DNA of 39,993 bases. Origin: Robbsia andropogonis. GTDB lineage: Bacteria; Pseudomonadota; Gammaproteobacteria; Burkholderiales; Burkholderiaceae. The notes beneath the pieces were generated by a model. The model saw only the letters and a list, made by a program, of their open reading frames with translations, searched no databases and was not told the origin of the DNA. Where the stretch lies: assembly GCF_000970345.1 (NCBI RefSeq), contig NZ_LAQU01000038.1, positions 1-39,993 on the forward strand. The letters run 5' to 3'. Position 1 is the stretch's first letter. Each line of letters opens with the position of its first letter. The position numbers and the translations under genes were made by a program. Positions 8,442-18,020 of the stretch are shown here, in pieces.

Positions 8442-9707
8442 GTGCCACGGGTAACACGAACCGCTTCCTCACGTACCACGCGGGCGCCCGATCCGGCTGC
8501 CGCGCTCGCCTCCAATACCGACACGGGCATCGAGGCTATCGGCGCGTTAGCGCCGCTCGATCCGCTGGAGGCCCGTATTCCGGAGTCGCTGGCCGGTGAC
8601 CGCATCGACAAAGTGCTGGCACGCCTGTTTCCGGATTATTCTCGCAGCCGCTTGCAAGCCTGGCTGGAAGCCGGCCTTGTCCATGTGGACGGCCGTCGGG
8701 CCAAGCCGCGCGAGTCGGCCCTGGCATTCGCGAAGGTGGTTGTCACGCCTCAGCACACGCCCGAAACGCTGGCCTTTTCCCCCGAGGCCGTGCCGCTGGA
8801 GGTGGTGTACGAGGACGCGCATATGCTCGTGATCAACAAACCCGCCGGCCTGGTCGTTCATCCCGGCGCCGGCAACTGGCAGGGCACCGTGCTGAATGGC
8901 CTGCTGCATCGCTATGGCGCCCAAGCGGCCGCGCTACCACGTGCGGGCATCGTTCATCGATTGGATAAGGAAACGTCCGGGCTGATGGTGGTGGCCCGGA
9001 CGCTGGTGGCGCAGACCGACCTGATTCGTCAGTTGCAGGCACGTACCGTCAAGCGTCGCTACGTCTGCCTCGTCTGGGGCGTACCAAAAGAAGGGGGAAC
9101 CATCGACGCGCCGATCGGGCGTGATCCGCGTGATCGCCTGCGCATGGCGGTCGTGCACGGCAACGCTGGGAAGGCGGCGCGAACCCACTACCGTGTGGTG
9201 GGCGAGGGCGAACTGGATGGCCGCCGGGTAGCGGCGCTATGGTGTGATCTGGAAACTGGCCGTACGCATCAGATTCGCGTCCACTGCAAGCATATCGGGC
9301 ATCCCCTGGTGGGCGATACCTTGTACGGGAAAGTGCCACGGATTGCGGTGCGGGCGCAGTCGACGGGACGCGCTGGCGTAAGTGCGGCTTCCGATTCCTC
9401 TGATGTGTCGACGGTCGCGGCGGCAATGCGACCTGGTCGACAAGCCTTGCACGCCTGGTCTCTGGGTTTGCGCCATCCCGACAGTGGCGAGACCCTGCGC
9501 TGGGAAGCACTACCGCCGGAAGACATGGCCGGCCTCGCCGCGCATGCTGAGATCGACTTGCTGCCGGAGGAAGCAAGGCTCGATCAGGATGCAGACGATA
9601 CCTGGGACGATGCCGAATGGGAGGCGGACGATCTCGATGACGATCCGGAATGGGACGCCGACGATGAGGGCGACGGGCCGGTTGCGTCCGTCGGTAAGAG
9701 ACGTTGA
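8442..9707 (+). CDS. rluD: RluD, 23S rRNA pseudouridine synthase
   Basis: It isomerises uridines of 23S rRNA helix 69 (1911/1915/1917 in E. coli) to pseudouridine, supporting ribosome assembly. The S4 RNA-binding domain spans about 48-110 (RIDKVLARLFPDYSRSRLQAWLEAG). The RluA-type catalytic domain follows, with the signature HRLDKETSGL and catalytic Asp175, then the RTHQIRVH motif. It is 421 residues against about 325 in E. coli. There is a disordered N-terminal ~40 residues, an Ala/Ser insertion after LYGKVPR, and a very acidic Asp/Glu/Trp tail in the last ~45 residues. The start is GTG 8442; an ATG at 8440 is out of frame and stops after four codons. The stop TGA overlaps the pgeF ATG (TGATG), so the two are probably translationally coupled. 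Confidence 0.94.
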   Translation: MPRVTRTASSRTTRAPDPAAALASNTDTGIEAIGALAPLDPLEARIPESLAGDRIDKVLARLFPDYSRSRLQAWLEAGLVHVDGRRAKPRESALAFAKVVVTPQHTPETLAFSPEAVPLEVVYEDAHMLVINKPAGLVVHPGAGNWQGTVLNGLLHRYGAQAAALPRAGIVHRLDKETSGLMVVARTLVAQTDLIRQLQARTVKRRYVCLVWGVPKEGGTIDAPIGRDPRDRLRMAVVHGNAGKAARTHYRVVGEGELDGRRVAALWCDLETGRTHQIRVHCKHIGHPLVGDTLYGKVPRIAVRAQSTGRAGVSAASDSSDVSTVAAAMRPGRQALHAWSLGLRHPDSGETLRWEALPPEDMAGLAAHAEIDLLPEEARLDQDADDTWDDAEWEADDLDDDPEWDADDEGDGPVASVGKRR

Positions 9708-10522
9708 TGAGCGATCGCGATGGCAATGGCGGCAATGCCCTGAGTGACGCACCGGTCGTGCATGCGCCATGGACAGACGCTTTCGGCGGCGGCGCCATTG
9801 TCACGACACGTCATGGCGGTGTAGGCGTTGCGCCGTTTGCCACGTTGAATCTAGGGCATCACGTTGGCGATGATCCCGTGGCGGTAACGGCGAATCGCGC
9901 GACCGTGCGGCACTGGATCGGTGGCCGGCGTGTGGCGTGGCTGGCGCAATGCCACGGTGATCGTGTCGTCGATGCCTTGCTTGCGGCGGATGCCAGCGAC
10001 GCCGGCGTGCCATTGCAGGCCGATGCGGTGATCACGAACGCGCCTGGCTTGGCGTGTGCGGTGATGGTGGCCGACTGTCTACCGGTCTTGTTCCGCGGCA
10101 TGGCCGGGCAGGTGGTGGGGGCGGCGCACGCGGGTTGGCGTGGGCTCTGTCATGGTGTGCTGGAGCGTACGGTGGAAGCCATGCGGCAGCGCGCCAACGG
10201 CATGGGGCCCGATGTCTGGCAAGCATGGATTGGCCCTGCCATCGGGCCAACCGCGTTCGAAGTAGGACGCGAGGTCCGGAATGCTTTTCTGGCGGCGGCG
10301 ACCGTGGACGAACGTGACGCCACTGACGCGGCGTTTATCCCGGGTCCCGTTGCAGGAAAATTCCTTGGCGATTTGCCTATGCTGGCGCGCCTTCGATTAG
10401 CGCGTGTCGGTGTGCATGACGTATCGGGCGGGACAATATGCACGGTTTTGGACGCCGATCGGTTTTTCTCGTATCGTCGAGAGGGTCGGACCGGCCGATT
10501 TGCCGCGCTGATTTGGCGATGA
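9707..10522 (+). CDS. pgeF: PgeF (YfiH-type) peptidoglycan editing factor / laccase-domain protein
   Basis: PgeF/YfiH proteins are cytoplasmic. In E. coli they remove mis-incorporated L-Ser from UDP-MurNAc precursors, and related proteins act on purine nucleosides or as multicopper oxidoreductases. The 271 residues show the family motifs: TTRHGGVGVAPFATLNLG near the start, the QCHG histidine, VMVADCLPVLF with the active-site cysteine, and GAAHAGWRG with the second histidine. The IGPAIGPTAFEVG stretch and the terminal FFSYRREGRTGRFAALIW are also present. I chose ATG 9707, which shares one base with the rluD stop, over a TTG at 9704. It is the usual partner of rluD, upstream of the pha operon in this group. 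Confidence 0.93.
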   Translation: MSDRDGNGGNALSDAPVVHAPWTDAFGGGAIVTTRHGGVGVAPFATLNLGHHVGDDPVAVTANRATVRHWIGGRRVAWLAQCHGDRVVDALLAADASDAGVPLQADAVITNAPGLACAVMVADCLPVLFRGMAGQVVGAAHAGWRGLCHGVLERTVEAMRQRANGMGPDVWQAWIGPAIGPTAFEVGREVRNAFLAAATVDERDATDAAFIPGPVAGKFLGDLPMLARLRLARVGVHDVSGGTICTVLDADRFFSYRREGRTGRFAALIWR

Positions 10523-10634
10523 CCGGACACGCGTGACGAGGAAACATTAGTCGTGTTTGATCCTGATCATGGAACCGGTGAATTTGAAAGATTTGTCTCG
10601 AATATTAGTGACGATGTCTGGAAATGATCTGGGG

Positions 10635-10653
10635 AAAACGATAGTCTCGTTTT
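10635..10653. repeat. Inverted repeat AAAACGA-N5-TCGTTTT
   Basis: Perfect 7-base arms flank TAGTC. On the plus strand it resembles a short weak terminator for pgeF (A-tract, stem, T-tract). It could equally be an operator in the phaC control region. Confidence 0.4.
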
Positions 10654-10654
10654 G

Positions 10655-10668
10655 TTGCTGCGCGGCAA
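10655..10668. promoter_or_regulatory. Candidate PhaR-type operator TTGC-N6-GCAA
   Basis: A short dyad TTGC/GCAA with a 6-base GC-rich spacer lies about 165 bases before phaC. PHA repressors of the PhaR family bind TGC-rich dyads upstream of pha genes, so this is a candidate site. The match is short and could be chance. Confidence 0.25.
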
Positions 10669-10692
10669 TCGCTTCTGGGAAGATAGCGGTAG

Positions 10693-10707
10693 GCCGCACG
10701 TTGCGGC
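10693..10707. repeat. Inverted repeat GCCGCA-CGT-TGCGGC
   Basis: Perfect 6-base GC-rich arms with a 3-base spacer lie 124 bases upstream of phaC. It could be an operator or a leader hairpin; the sequence does not say which. Confidence 0.35.
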
Positions 10708-10831
10708 GAGTGTCGTTTCAGCGAGTCGGGCTGTCTTCCTGAGTGCGCATCGTTTAGCAACGTAGGCGGGCATGTCGCGGGCTGGATCACCGTCCGCTTA
10801 GCGGGGATTTTCAGAAAGGGAAACGAACACG

Positions 10832-13108
10832 ATGTCCGAGCCGGATCGCAAGACGCCTCACCACCAGCCGCCAGACCGCAAAGCCCGCTCGTCAAAATTG
10901 CCCCGGCCTTCAGTCAAACCCGGCGCGCGCGCATCGACGACATCGGCGTCACCGTCACGGTCGTCTTCCAGGCGTGCGTCGTCCCCGTCGTCTGCCGCAA
11001 GGCGCGATACATCCGATACCACTCCCGTAGGCGATATGCAGCGTGCCGCCAATGACGACGGCGGTCCGCGCGCGGCGAATGACGCCCACGCGCCGCGCGG
11101 CCAGCACGCGCGGCGCCGGCCCCTACCTTCGTTGCAGGCGATGCAGGCGCAGGTACTGCTTTGGCGCGATATGCTCGCCGCCATGGCGAAGGCCAATGCG
11201 CCGATGGTGCCGTCCACGTCCCTTGCCGCGTTGCGTCATGATTATTTCAGTAACTGGGCGGAAGGGTTTCGGGCCGCCTCCAACGTGACGCCGGCCCTCG
11301 GTTCGCGCACGGCTGGTGATGCGGTGTCAGGAGGAACGCCATCCGCGAGTGGTGGCATGCCTGACCGGACCGACAAGCCACAGCTATCGCTGGCGGAACG
11401 CTTCGCCGACCATGTGCATCGCATCAATGCTGATGCGATGCGTGCAATGGCGTCGGCGGTTCAAGGCGATGCGGATACCGCCGCACGGCTTGCCTTTCTT
11501 GTCGAGCAATGGATCGCCGCCACGGCGCCCGCCAATGTATTTGGACTGAATGCGCCGGCCCGTGCGGCAATGCATGATAGTGGCGGGGCGAGCCTGCGCA
11601 TGGGCATCGATCAATTGCTCGGTGACCTGCGCGACGGGAAAGTCACGCAATCGGATCCCGCCGCCTTCAAGATCGGCGAAACGTTGGCGTCGACCCCTGG
11701 CGCGGTGATCATGGAAACCCCGTTGTTCCAGCTTCTGCAATATGCCCCGGCCCGTGCGCATTACGCGCGGCCATTGCTGATCGTGCCGCCGTGCATCAAC
11801 AAGTTCTACATTCTCGACCTGCAACAGAAAAACTCCCTGGTCCGGCATCTTTGCGATGCCGGACATCCGGTATTTTTGGTGTCGTGGTGCAATCCGGATG
11901 ACCGCCTCGCCGGAGCAACCTGGGACGATTACGTACGTGCGGTGCTGTATGCGATCGATGCGGCGGCGGCGATTGCCGGCACGCCCGACGTCGATGCCAT
12001 GGGTTTCTGCATCGGTGGTGCGTTGCTGGCCTGTGCCGCGGCCCTCGATGGTGCGCAAGCAGAGGACGCGGCGCGCTCGGCGTTGCGGTGGTCGTTGCCG
12101 GAGGCACAGCCATTGGCGGCAACGCTGCGCCCAGCGTATCCCGACGAGCAATTGCCCGCCGCGGCGCGCGTCGCGTCACTCAGTCTTCTCACCACCTTGC
12201 TCGACTACACGGACAGTGGCGTGTTGCGGCTCTTCGTTGATGAGAAGCAGGTACGTGAACGTGAGCAAAGCATTGGTGACCCGCGAGCGCCGGGTTTGAT
12301 GACGGCCAATGAATTCAGCAATACCTTCTCGCTGCTGCGACCGAAAGAGTTGCATTGGCATTATGTCCAGCAGAACTACATGCTCGGGGCAATGCCGCCA
12401 GCGTTCGATATGCTTTTTTGGAACGGTGATGGTACCCATTTGCCTGGACCGATGTTCTGCTGGTATCTGCGCCAGCTATATCTGAACAATCGTTTGCGAG
12501 AGCGGGACGGCCTCCGTGTCTGTAACATGCCGGTGGACTTGCGTGCGATAACGGTACCGACTTTCGTCTACGGGTCGCGGGACGATCATATCGTGCCTTG
12601 GCGCAGTGCCTATGCATCGCTGCCGCTGCTGGGTGGGCCGGTGTCGTTTGTCTTGGGCGCGTCGGGACATATCGCGGGCGTCATCAATCCGCCAGCGGCG
12701 AACAAACGCGGCTTTTGGCGTGCGGCGGACGACGAGGCGGCGACGGCGCGCACCGCGGTCAATGACGAGGGACATGCCACCGATCAGGTGACGGATGCGG
12801 ATAGATGGTTCGAGCAATCGCAGTATGAGTCAGGCAGTTGGTGGCCGACATGGTGTGCCTGGCTTGCGGCGCGCCAACCGGATGCGACCGCTGCGCGCGC
12901 CGACAGTGCGGCGCGTACTCGGAGCGCGGCGGCGCCTAGATCGGCCGACGCCTCGCGTGCCATCGATGCAGCCAGCATCGGGACCGGGCGATCATTGCCG
13001 GTCAGAGAGGATACGGACCCGGATTGGCGCTATGGCAGCGCCGCGTATCCGGTCATCGAAGCCGCGCCGGGACGCTACGTCAGGGTCCCCAGCGTGCGCA
13101 ATCCATAG
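10832..13108 (+). CDS. phaC: Class I poly(3-hydroxyalkanoate) synthase, unusually long
   Basis: It polymerises (R)-3-hydroxybutyryl-CoA into PHB at the granule surface. The lipase-like box GFCIGG carries catalytic Cys393. The other triad members are Asp585 ([11 protein letters not shown]) and His613 ([11 protein letters not shown]). The D-to-H spacing of 28 equals that in C. necator PhaC (C319/D480/H508), but C-to-D is 192 rather than 161. The protein is 758 residues against about 590. A Ser/Arg/Pro-rich, probably disordered N-terminal extension adds roughly 74. An insert after the box ([18 protein letters not shown]) adds about 31. The C-terminal part adds about 64, mostly Ala/Thr/Arg-rich between FWRAADD and WRYGSAAYP. 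Start ATG 10832 has AAAGGG upstream. It is the first gene of phaCAB, 32 bases before phaA. Confidence 0.95.
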   Translation: MSEPDRKTPHHQPPDRKARSSKLPRPSVKPGARASTTSASPSRSSSRRASSPSSAARRDTSDTTPVGDMQRAANDDGGPRAANDAHAPRGQHARRRPLPSLQAMQAQVLLWRDMLAAMAKANAPMVPSTSLAALRHDYFSNWAEGFRAASNVTPALGSRTAGDAVSGGTPSASGGMPDRTDKPQLSLAERFADHVHRINADAMRAMASAVQGDADTAARLAFLVEQWIAATAPANVFGLNAPARAAMHDSGGASLRMGIDQLLGDLRDGKVTQSDPAAFKIGETLASTPGAVIMETPLFQLLQYAPARAHYARPLLIVPPCINKFYILDLQQKNSLVRHLCDAGHPVFLVSWCNPDDRLAGATWDDYVRAVLYAIDAAAAIAGTPDVDAMGFCIGGALLACAAALDGAQAEDAARSALRWSLPEAQPLAATLRPAYPDEQLPAAARVASLSLLTTLLDYTDSGVLRLFVDEKQVREREQSIGDPRAPGLMTANEFSNTFSLLRPKELHWHYVQQNYMLGAMPPAFDMLFWNGDGTHLPGPMFCWYLRQLYLNNRLRERDGLRVCNMPVDLRAITVPTFVYGSRDDHIVPWRSAYASLPLLGGPVSFVLGASGHIAGVINPPAANKRGFWRAADDEAATARTAVNDEGHATDQVTDADRWFEQSQYESGSWWPTWCAWLAARQPDATAARADSAARTRSAAAPRSADASRAIDAASIGTGRSLPVREDTDPDWRYGSAAYPVIEAAPGRYVRVPSVRNP

Positions 13109-13140
13109 CAATGCAGTATTCATTTGAACGGAGGGGACAC

Positions 13141-14322
13141 ATGGAAGAGGTCGTGATCGTATCGGCTGCTCGAACGGCCGTGGGCAAGTTTGGCGGCTCG
13201 CTCGCGCAGGTTCCGGCGGCGGATCTTGGCGCGGTGGTGATCGACGCGGTGCTCAAGCGCGCGGGCGTCGCGCCGGACCTGGTCAATGAAGTGATCATGG
13301 GACAGGTTCTGACCGCCGGTGTCGGGCAGAACCCGGCACGGCAGGCGTCGATCAAGGCCGGATTACCGGACAGCGTGCCGGCGATGACATTGAACAAGGT
13401 CTGCGGCTCCGGCTTGCAGGCCGTCATGCTGGCGGCCAATGCGATTCGCGCGGGTGATGCGGAGATCCTGATCGCGGGCGGCCAGGAAAACATGAGCGCT
13501 TCCCCGCACGTCTTGCCCGGCTCGCGCGACGGGTTCCGGATGGGTGACGCAAAGCTGATCGACACGATGATCGTTGACGGGCTTTGGGATGCATTCAACC
13601 AGTATCACATGGGGGTGACCGCGGAAAACGTCGCCAAGGCGTTTGAGGTTTCCCGAGCCGACCAGGATCGTTTTGCTGCGGCGTCGCAAAACAAGGCCGA
13701 GGCCGCGCAGCGCGACGGGCGATTCAAGGACGAGATCGTGCCGGTGCCGGTACCGCAGCGTAAAGGCGATCCGGTGCTGTTCGAGATCGATGAATTTATT
13801 CGCCATGGGGCCACGCCCGAGTCGCTAGCCGGGCTCAGGCCGGCCTTTGACAAGAACGGCACCGTAACCGCCGGCAATGCGTCGGGTTTGAACGATGGCG
13901 CTGCGGCGGTACTCGTGATGTCCGCAAGCCGTGCCAAGGCGCTGGGGCTGACGCCTTTGGCAACCGTGCACGCCCATGCGACCGCGGGGGTTGATCCGAA
14001 GACGATGGGAATGGGCCCGGTGCCGGCCTCGAAACGGTGTCTGGAGCGCGCCGGATGGCGTGTCGACGATCTCGATCTGATGGAGATCAACGAGGCGTTC
14101 GCCGCACAGGCGTTGGCCGTGAATCGGCAGATGGGTTGGGATATGGAGAAGGTCAATGTCAACGGCGGCGCGATCGCGATCGGGCATCCGATCGGTGCAT
14201 CGGGCTGTCGGGTGCTGGTGACGTTGTTGCACGAGATGCAGCGTCGCAATGCGCGGCGTGGCTTGGCTTCGCTGTGCATCGGCGGCGGCATGGGTGTGGC
14301 ATTGGCGGTAGAGCGCCGATAA
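13141..14322 (+). CDS. phaA: Acetyl-CoA acetyltransferase (beta-ketothiolase) PhaA
   Basis: It condenses two acetyl-CoA to acetoacetyl-CoA, the first step of PHB synthesis. The 393 residues match the thiolase norm. Residues that mark it are nucleophile Cys88 ([11 protein letters not shown]), His349 (GHPIGASG) and Cys379 (CIGGGMG). The sequence is close to C. necator PhaA throughout ([39 protein letters not shown]). The frame extends upstream to 13024 inside phaC, but ATG 13141 has a strong ribosome site (GGAGG, 13130-13134), and homology begins there. It is co-transcribed with phaC and phaB. Confidence 0.97.
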   Translation: MEEVVIVSAARTAVGKFGGSLAQVPAADLGAVVIDAVLKRAGVAPDLVNEVIMGQVLTAGVGQNPARQASIKAGLPDSVPAMTLNKVCGSGLQAVMLAANAIRAGDAEILIAGGQENMSASPHVLPGSRDGFRMGDAKLIDTMIVDGLWDAFNQYHMGVTAENVAKAFEVSRADQDRFAAASQNKAEAAQRDGRFKDEIVPVPVPQRKGDPVLFEIDEFIRHGATPESLAGLRPAFDKNGTVTAGNASGLNDGAAAVLVMSASRAKALGLTPLATVHAHATAGVDPKTMGMGPVPASKRCLERAGWRVDDLDLMEINEAFAAQALAVNRQMGWDMEKVNVNGGAIAIGHPIGASGCRVLVTLLHEMQRRNARRGLASLCIGGGMGVALAVERR

Positions 14323-14428
14323 GGGCCGGTCGTGCCTGGCAGGTGAGCAGTGATAAATCAATGACGTGTCCGCCGTGGATGTCGCATCACGCGGCGCGGC
14401 GGTCCACGCGTTACTACAAGGAGGCATG

Positions 14429-15169
14429 ATGTCGAAGAAAGTGGCGTATGTAACCGGCGGCATGGGAGGCATCGGGACCGCGATTTGCCAGCGTCTGCAC
14501 AAAACCGGCTACACGGTGGTGGCCGGCTGCGGGCCCAATTCGCCGCGCCGGGAATCCTGGCTGAAGGCCCAGGCCGAGCTGGGTTTCGACTTCATTCCGT
14601 CGGAAGGCAATGTAGCCGATTGGGAATCGACGCGTGCCGCATTCGAATCAGTGCGTGACAGCGTAGGGGACGTCGCGGTCCTGGTGAATAATGCCGGTGT
14701 GACGCGCGACGCGGTGTTTCGCAAGATGACGCGGGAGGATTGGAACACCGTCATCGATACGAATCTGACCAGCTTGTTCAACGTGACCAAACAGGTAGTT
14801 GAACCGATGGTGCGGGCCGGCTTCGGGCGTATTATTAATATTTCATCGGTAAATGGTCAAAAAGGGCAATTCGGGCAGACGAATTATTCGACGGCAAAGG
14901 CTGGTATTCACGGTTTCACGATGTCGCTGGCGCAGGAACTGGCTACCAGCGGCGTGACGGTGAATACGGTGTCGCCGGGCTATATCGGCACCGATATGGT
15001 TCGCTCGATTCGCCCTGACGTGCTGGAGAAGATCGTCGCGACGATTCCGGTGAAGCGTCTGGGCACGCCGGACGAGATCGCCAGCATCGTGAACTGGCTC
15101 GCTTCCGAGGAAGCGGGCTTTGCGACCGGTGCCGACTTCTCGTTGAATGGCGGCCTGCATATGGGCTGA
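14429..15169 (+). CDS. phaB: NADPH-dependent acetoacetyl-CoA reductase PhaB
   Basis: This short-chain dehydrogenase reduces acetoacetyl-CoA to (R)-3-hydroxybutyryl-CoA. The 246 residues align end to end with C. necator PhaB. Markers are the nucleotide-binding TGGMGGIG, the phosphate-recognition region VVAGCGPNSPRRESW, NNAG, the catalytic Ser (NISSVNGQKG), the YSTAK motif with Tyr and Lys, and the conserved end TGADFSLNGGLHMG. Of two adjacent ATGs (14426, 14429) I chose the second, because AAGGAGG at 14418-14424 leaves only one base before the first. It is third in the operon and followed closely by phaR. Confidence 0.97.
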   Translation: MSKKVAYVTGGMGGIGTAICQRLHKTGYTVVAGCGPNSPRRESWLKAQAELGFDFIPSEGNVADWESTRAAFESVRDSVGDVAVLVNNAGVTRDAVFRKMTREDWNTVIDTNLTSLFNVTKQVVEPMVRAGFGRIINISSVNGQKGQFGQTNYSTAKAGIHGFTMSLAQELATSGVTVNTVSPGYIGTDMVRSIRPDVLEKIVATIPVKRLGTPDEIASIVNWLASEEAGFATGADFSLNGGLHMG

Positions 15170-15215
15170 GCCGCCGATCGGATCGGAAGGCATGGCAGGG
15201 AGACATGGAGACATC

Positions 15216-15800
15216 ATGAATCGGAAATCCGCAGAAGAGCGGCTGATCAAGAAATACCCGAACCGCCGTCTGTATGACACCCAGACCAGCACGTACATCA
15301 CATTGCTGGATGTCAGGCAACTGGTGCTGGACCAACAGACGTTCACCGTGGTGGACGCGCGGACGAACGAGGACCTGACGCGTAGCATCTTGCTGCAGAT
15401 CATTCTGGAGGAGGAAAACGGGGGCGTGCCGATGTTCTCCTCCCCCATGCTCGCCCAGATGATCCGGTTTTACGGCAATGCGATGCAAGGCGTGATGGGC
15501 TCCTATCTGGAGCAGAACATCAAGGCCTTCACCGATATGCAGCAGGCTTTTACAAAGCAGGTGGAGGCGGCTGGCGCCGAGGCCACGTCGCAGGGTTTTC
15601 CGGTCAGTCCGGAAAAATGGATGCAGATGATGAATCCAACTACCCCTGCGATGCAGGATGCGATGCAGCACTACCTCGATCAGTCGCGGGATGTGTTCTC
15701 GCAGATGCAGGAACAATGGCGTCGGCAATCCCAAGGGTTGTTTTCGGGGTTTCCGTTCGGATCGCCCCCGAATGCGAAGCCGCAAGATTCGTCGGAGTAG
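15216..15800 (+). CDS. phaR: PhaR, polyhydroxyalkanoate synthesis repressor
   Basis: PhaR binds DNA upstream of pha genes, including phasin genes, and releases it on binding nascent PHB granules, matching phasin supply to polymer. The 194 residues contain the N-terminal PHB/PHA accumulation regulator DNA-binding domain (LIKKYPNRRLYDTQTSTYITL, 10-60). Two accumulation-domain segments follow (LEEENGGVPMFSSPMLAQMIRFYG, IKAFTDMQQAF), then a Gln/Met-rich C-terminus. Start ATG 15216 has GGAG 5 bases upstream; the frame is open earlier, to 15147 inside phaB. It is likely transcribed with phaCAB and may autoregulate. Confidence 0.95.
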   Translation: MNRKSAEERLIKKYPNRRLYDTQTSTYITLLDVRQLVLDQQTFTVVDARTNEDLTRSILLQIILEEENGGVPMFSSPMLAQMIRFYGNAMQGVMGSYLEQNIKAFTDMQQAFTKQVEAAGAEATSQGFPVSPEKWMQMMNPTTPAMQDAMQHYLDQSRDVFSQMQEQWRRQSQGLFSGFPFGSPPNAKPQDSSE

Positions 15801-15837
15801 GGGAAAAGCGTCGCTTCCCTATAATCCTCAGTCGGTT

Positions 15838-15868
15838 TTGCGATTCGAGGCTGGGCTGGGCGTATAAT
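15838..15868 (+). promoter_or_regulatory. Candidate promoter for rimO
   Basis: A perfect -10 TATAAT (15863-15868) has TTGCGA 19 bases upstream, a slightly long spacing. It lies about 85 bases before the rimO ATG, in the short gap after phaR. A second TATAAT at 15820-15825 lacks a -35. Confidence 0.35.
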
Positions 15869-15953
15869 AATCGGTTGCATCGCGCCGGTTCCATTTTTTG
15901 GCCGGTGGTCGATTCCCTTCAGGCTCGCGCGACCGCGCCTTACCGCCTCAGTT

Positions 15954-17321
15954 ATGTCCCAGAATACACTTGCCGACACACCGAAGGTCGGTTTCGTCTC
16001 CCTTGGCTGCCCGAAAGCACTCGTTGATTCCGAGCAGATCATCACGCAATTGCGGGCCGAGGGCTATCAAATTGCCGGCAACTATGCCGGCGCTGACCTG
16101 GTTGTTGTCAATACCTGCGGTTTTATCGATGAGGCCGTACAGGAAAGTCTCGATGCCATCGGTGAAGCCCTTGCGGAAAACGGCAAGGTCATCGTCACGG
16201 GGTGCCTCGGCGCGAAGAAAGGCGCGAGCGGCAGCGGCTTGGTTCAGGACGTTCACCCACGCGTGCTGGCGGTGACCGGGCCGCATGCGGTGGGCGAGGT
16301 GATGCAAGCAGTCCACAACCATCTGCCTAAGCCACACGACCCATTCACGGACCTCGTTCCACCGGCTGGAATCAAACTGACGCCCCGCCATTACGCCTAC
16401 TTGAAGATTTCCGAAGGTTGTAATCACCGCTGTACGTTCTGCATCATTCCCTCCATGCGTGGCGACCTGGTATCTCGGCCAATCGGCGAGGTGATGCTCG
16501 AAGCCGAAAAGCTGTTCCAGTCGGGCGTCAAGGAGCTACTGGTTATCTCGCAGGACACCAGCGCTTACGGCGTTGATATCAAGTACCGCACTGGTTTCTG
16601 GCAGGGGCGTCCAATCAAGACGCGCATGACCGAATTGGTCGCCGCGCTCGGCGAATTGGCGCAACAGCACGGTGGCTGGGTCCGTCTGCACTATGTCTAC
16701 CCCTATCCGCATGTCGACGAGATTATTCCGTTGATGGCCGAGGGGCGGGTATTACCTTATCTGGACGTGCCGCTTCAGCACGCGCACCCGGATGTGCTGC
16801 GTCGGATGAAGCGCCCTGGCAATGTCGAAAAGACGATGGAGCGGATCAAGGCGTGGCGTGAGATATGTCCGGAATTGACGATTCGCAGCACTTTTATAGC
16901 GGGTTTTCCGGGCGAGACCGAGGAAGAGTTTCAGACGTTGCTCGATTTCATCGAGGAAGCGCAGATCGATCGCGTCGGGTGCTTCGCATACTCGCCGGTG
17001 GAAGGCGCAACGGCCAATGCGCTGGAAGGTGCGTTGCCGGATGACGTTCGTGAAGCACGTCGGGCCCGGTTCATGGCGGTGGCCGAGCGTGTTTCGGCCG
17101 AGCGGTTGAAGCGAAAAGTCGGCAAGCTGATTCGCGTGCTGGTTGACGAAGTCAATGCCGATGGCGGTATCGGTCGTTCGGCCGCGGATGCGCCGGAAAT
17201 CGATGGCGTTGTCTATATTTCACCGGCGCAGAAAGCCTCGAAACGCTACAAGGCAGGAGACTTCGTTACCGTACGCGTGACGGGTGCCGATGGCCACGAT
17301 TTATGGGGCGATGTTTCCTGA
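15954..17321 (+). CDS. rimO: RimO, ribosomal protein S12 methylthiotransferase
   Basis: This radical-SAM enzyme adds a methylthio group to Asp88 of ribosomal protein S12. Its 455 residues have the normal MTTase order. The N-terminal UPF0004 domain has iron-sulfur cysteines in [23 protein letters not shown] and [10 protein letters not shown]. The radical-SAM motif is CNHRCTFC, and a C-terminal TRAM domain ends the protein. The ALVDSE signature and the [10 protein letters not shown] segment favour RimO over MiaB. ATG 15954 is the first start where homology begins. It follows phaR, as in other Burkholderiaceae, and has its own probable promoter and terminator. Confidence 0.96.
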   Translation: MSQNTLADTPKVGFVSLGCPKALVDSEQIITQLRAEGYQIAGNYAGADLVVVNTCGFIDEAVQESLDAIGEALAENGKVIVTGCLGAKKGASGSGLVQDVHPRVLAVTGPHAVGEVMQAVHNHLPKPHDPFTDLVPPAGIKLTPRHYAYLKISEGCNHRCTFCIIPSMRGDLVSRPIGEVMLEAEKLFQSGVKELLVISQDTSAYGVDIKYRTGFWQGRPIKTRMTELVAALGELAQQHGGWVRLHYVYPYPHVDEIIPLMAEGRVLPYLDVPLQHAHPDVLRRMKRPGNVEKTMERIKAWREICPELTIRSTFIAGFPGETEEEFQTLLDFIEEAQIDRVGCFAYSPVEGATANALEGALPDDVREARRARFMAVAERVSAERLKRKVGKLIRVLVDEVNADGGIGRSAADAPEIDGVVYISPAQKASKRYKAGDFVTVRVTGADGHDLWGDVS

Positions 17322-17362
17322 CGGCGTGACGACTGCGTCCGGCTGAGGGGCGGCATTTCGAT

Positions 17363-17409
17363 AACGGCGGCACTGGACCTTCCTTGGACCGTGCCGCCGT
17401 TGTCCTTTT
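17363..17409 (+). terminator. Rho-independent terminator after rimO
   Basis: A perfect 11-base stem (AACGGCGGCAC / GTGCCGCCGTT, arms 17363-17373 and 17391-17401) has a 17-base loop and is followed by GTCCTTTT. It sits between convergent rimO and the next minus-strand gene and could serve both. Confidence 0.7.
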
Positions 17410-17444
17410 CGCGACTGGGGCACTAGGCTGTGTGGTGACGCGCT

Positions 17445-18020
17445 TTACTGCGACGGCAGCGGCTGGTTATCGGGGGCACTATCTGGCCTATCGCCGCTGG
17501 ACGAACCGGTCGGTGATAAGGCCCCATCCATTCCCGCCGGGATGAAATGCTTGTTCATCGGTCGATCGATCGGGCCGGGTACCGGGGTCACCTTGATTGA
17601 TGGGCCGTTTGCACCCGGCACGGTGGTTACGTCGTACGAGATATCGCCGTGGCAGGTGCGGGCGACCCAGCGTTGCGGCGAGGGGTCACGTGGGTCCTGC
17701 TTCGGGGGAGGGCGTTCGATATTGTCCACGACGTCACAGCCCGATCGGATGGCGGCATCCAATCGCACCATGTTCTCCGCCGATGCTCGTCCGTTGGTCA
17801 GGTCAGGCGACGCTTTGTGCAGAAACGATGGCCTGGGTATTTTCTCCAGTGTGCCGCACCCCGACAGTCCGGTGATGCCGACAACGGCGAGCGCCAGGGC
17901 CAGGCATGCGACGCTTCGTGGCGGGCGCGTACGTGAAAACGCAGCAGCACGCGCGGTCACGGGAGCGATGGGGGGCGATAAGGCTTCTGCGGCGGGCCGC
18001 AGGGAAAACGCAAACGTCAT
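17445..18020 (-). CDS. Putative lipoprotein, function unknown
   Basis: This 191-residue protein has a long basic n-region, a hydrophobic segment (ACLALALAVVGITGLSGC) and a lipobox with the lipidated cysteine at 55. The mature part is Pro-rich. A conserved-looking core (RLDAAIRSGCDVVDNIERPPP, RWVARTCHGDISYDVTTVPG) holds two cysteines, and the tail is disordered and Ser/Pro-rich. I do not recognise the family. ATG 18018-18020 has a good ribosome site on the minus strand (AGGAAAG, 4 bases away), so the long n-region is probably real. It is convergent with rimO and probably anchored in the outer membrane. Confidence 0.7.
   Translation of the reverse strand: MTFAFSLRPAAEALSPPIAPVTARAAAFSRTRPPRSVACLALALAVVGITGLSGCGTLEKIPRPSFLHKASPDLTNGRASAENMVRLDAAIRSGCDVVDNIERPPPKQDPRDPSPQRWVARTCHGDISYDVTTVPGANGPSIKVTPVPGPIDRPMNKHFIPAGMDGALSPTGSSSGDRPDSAPDNQPLPSQ

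Larger units (their letters stand above)
10523..10831 (+). promoter_or_regulatory. phaC upstream region
   Basis: This 309-base gap holds no credible gene; a 61-codon frame at 10557-10742 has unlikely composition. It contains three close inverted repeats (separate entries) between pgeF and phaC and must carry the phaCAB promoter, but I cannot single out convincing -35/-10 boxes. A ribosome site (AAAGGG) lies about 13 bases before the phaC ATG. Confidence 0.45.

Noticed and set aside
10557-10742. 61-codon frame in the phaC upstream region
   Set aside because: No ribosome site and implausible composition; the region is better explained as control DNA.
11384-12151. Long minus-strand frame opposite phaC
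   Set aside because: Shadow of phaC, with random Arg/Gln-rich composition.
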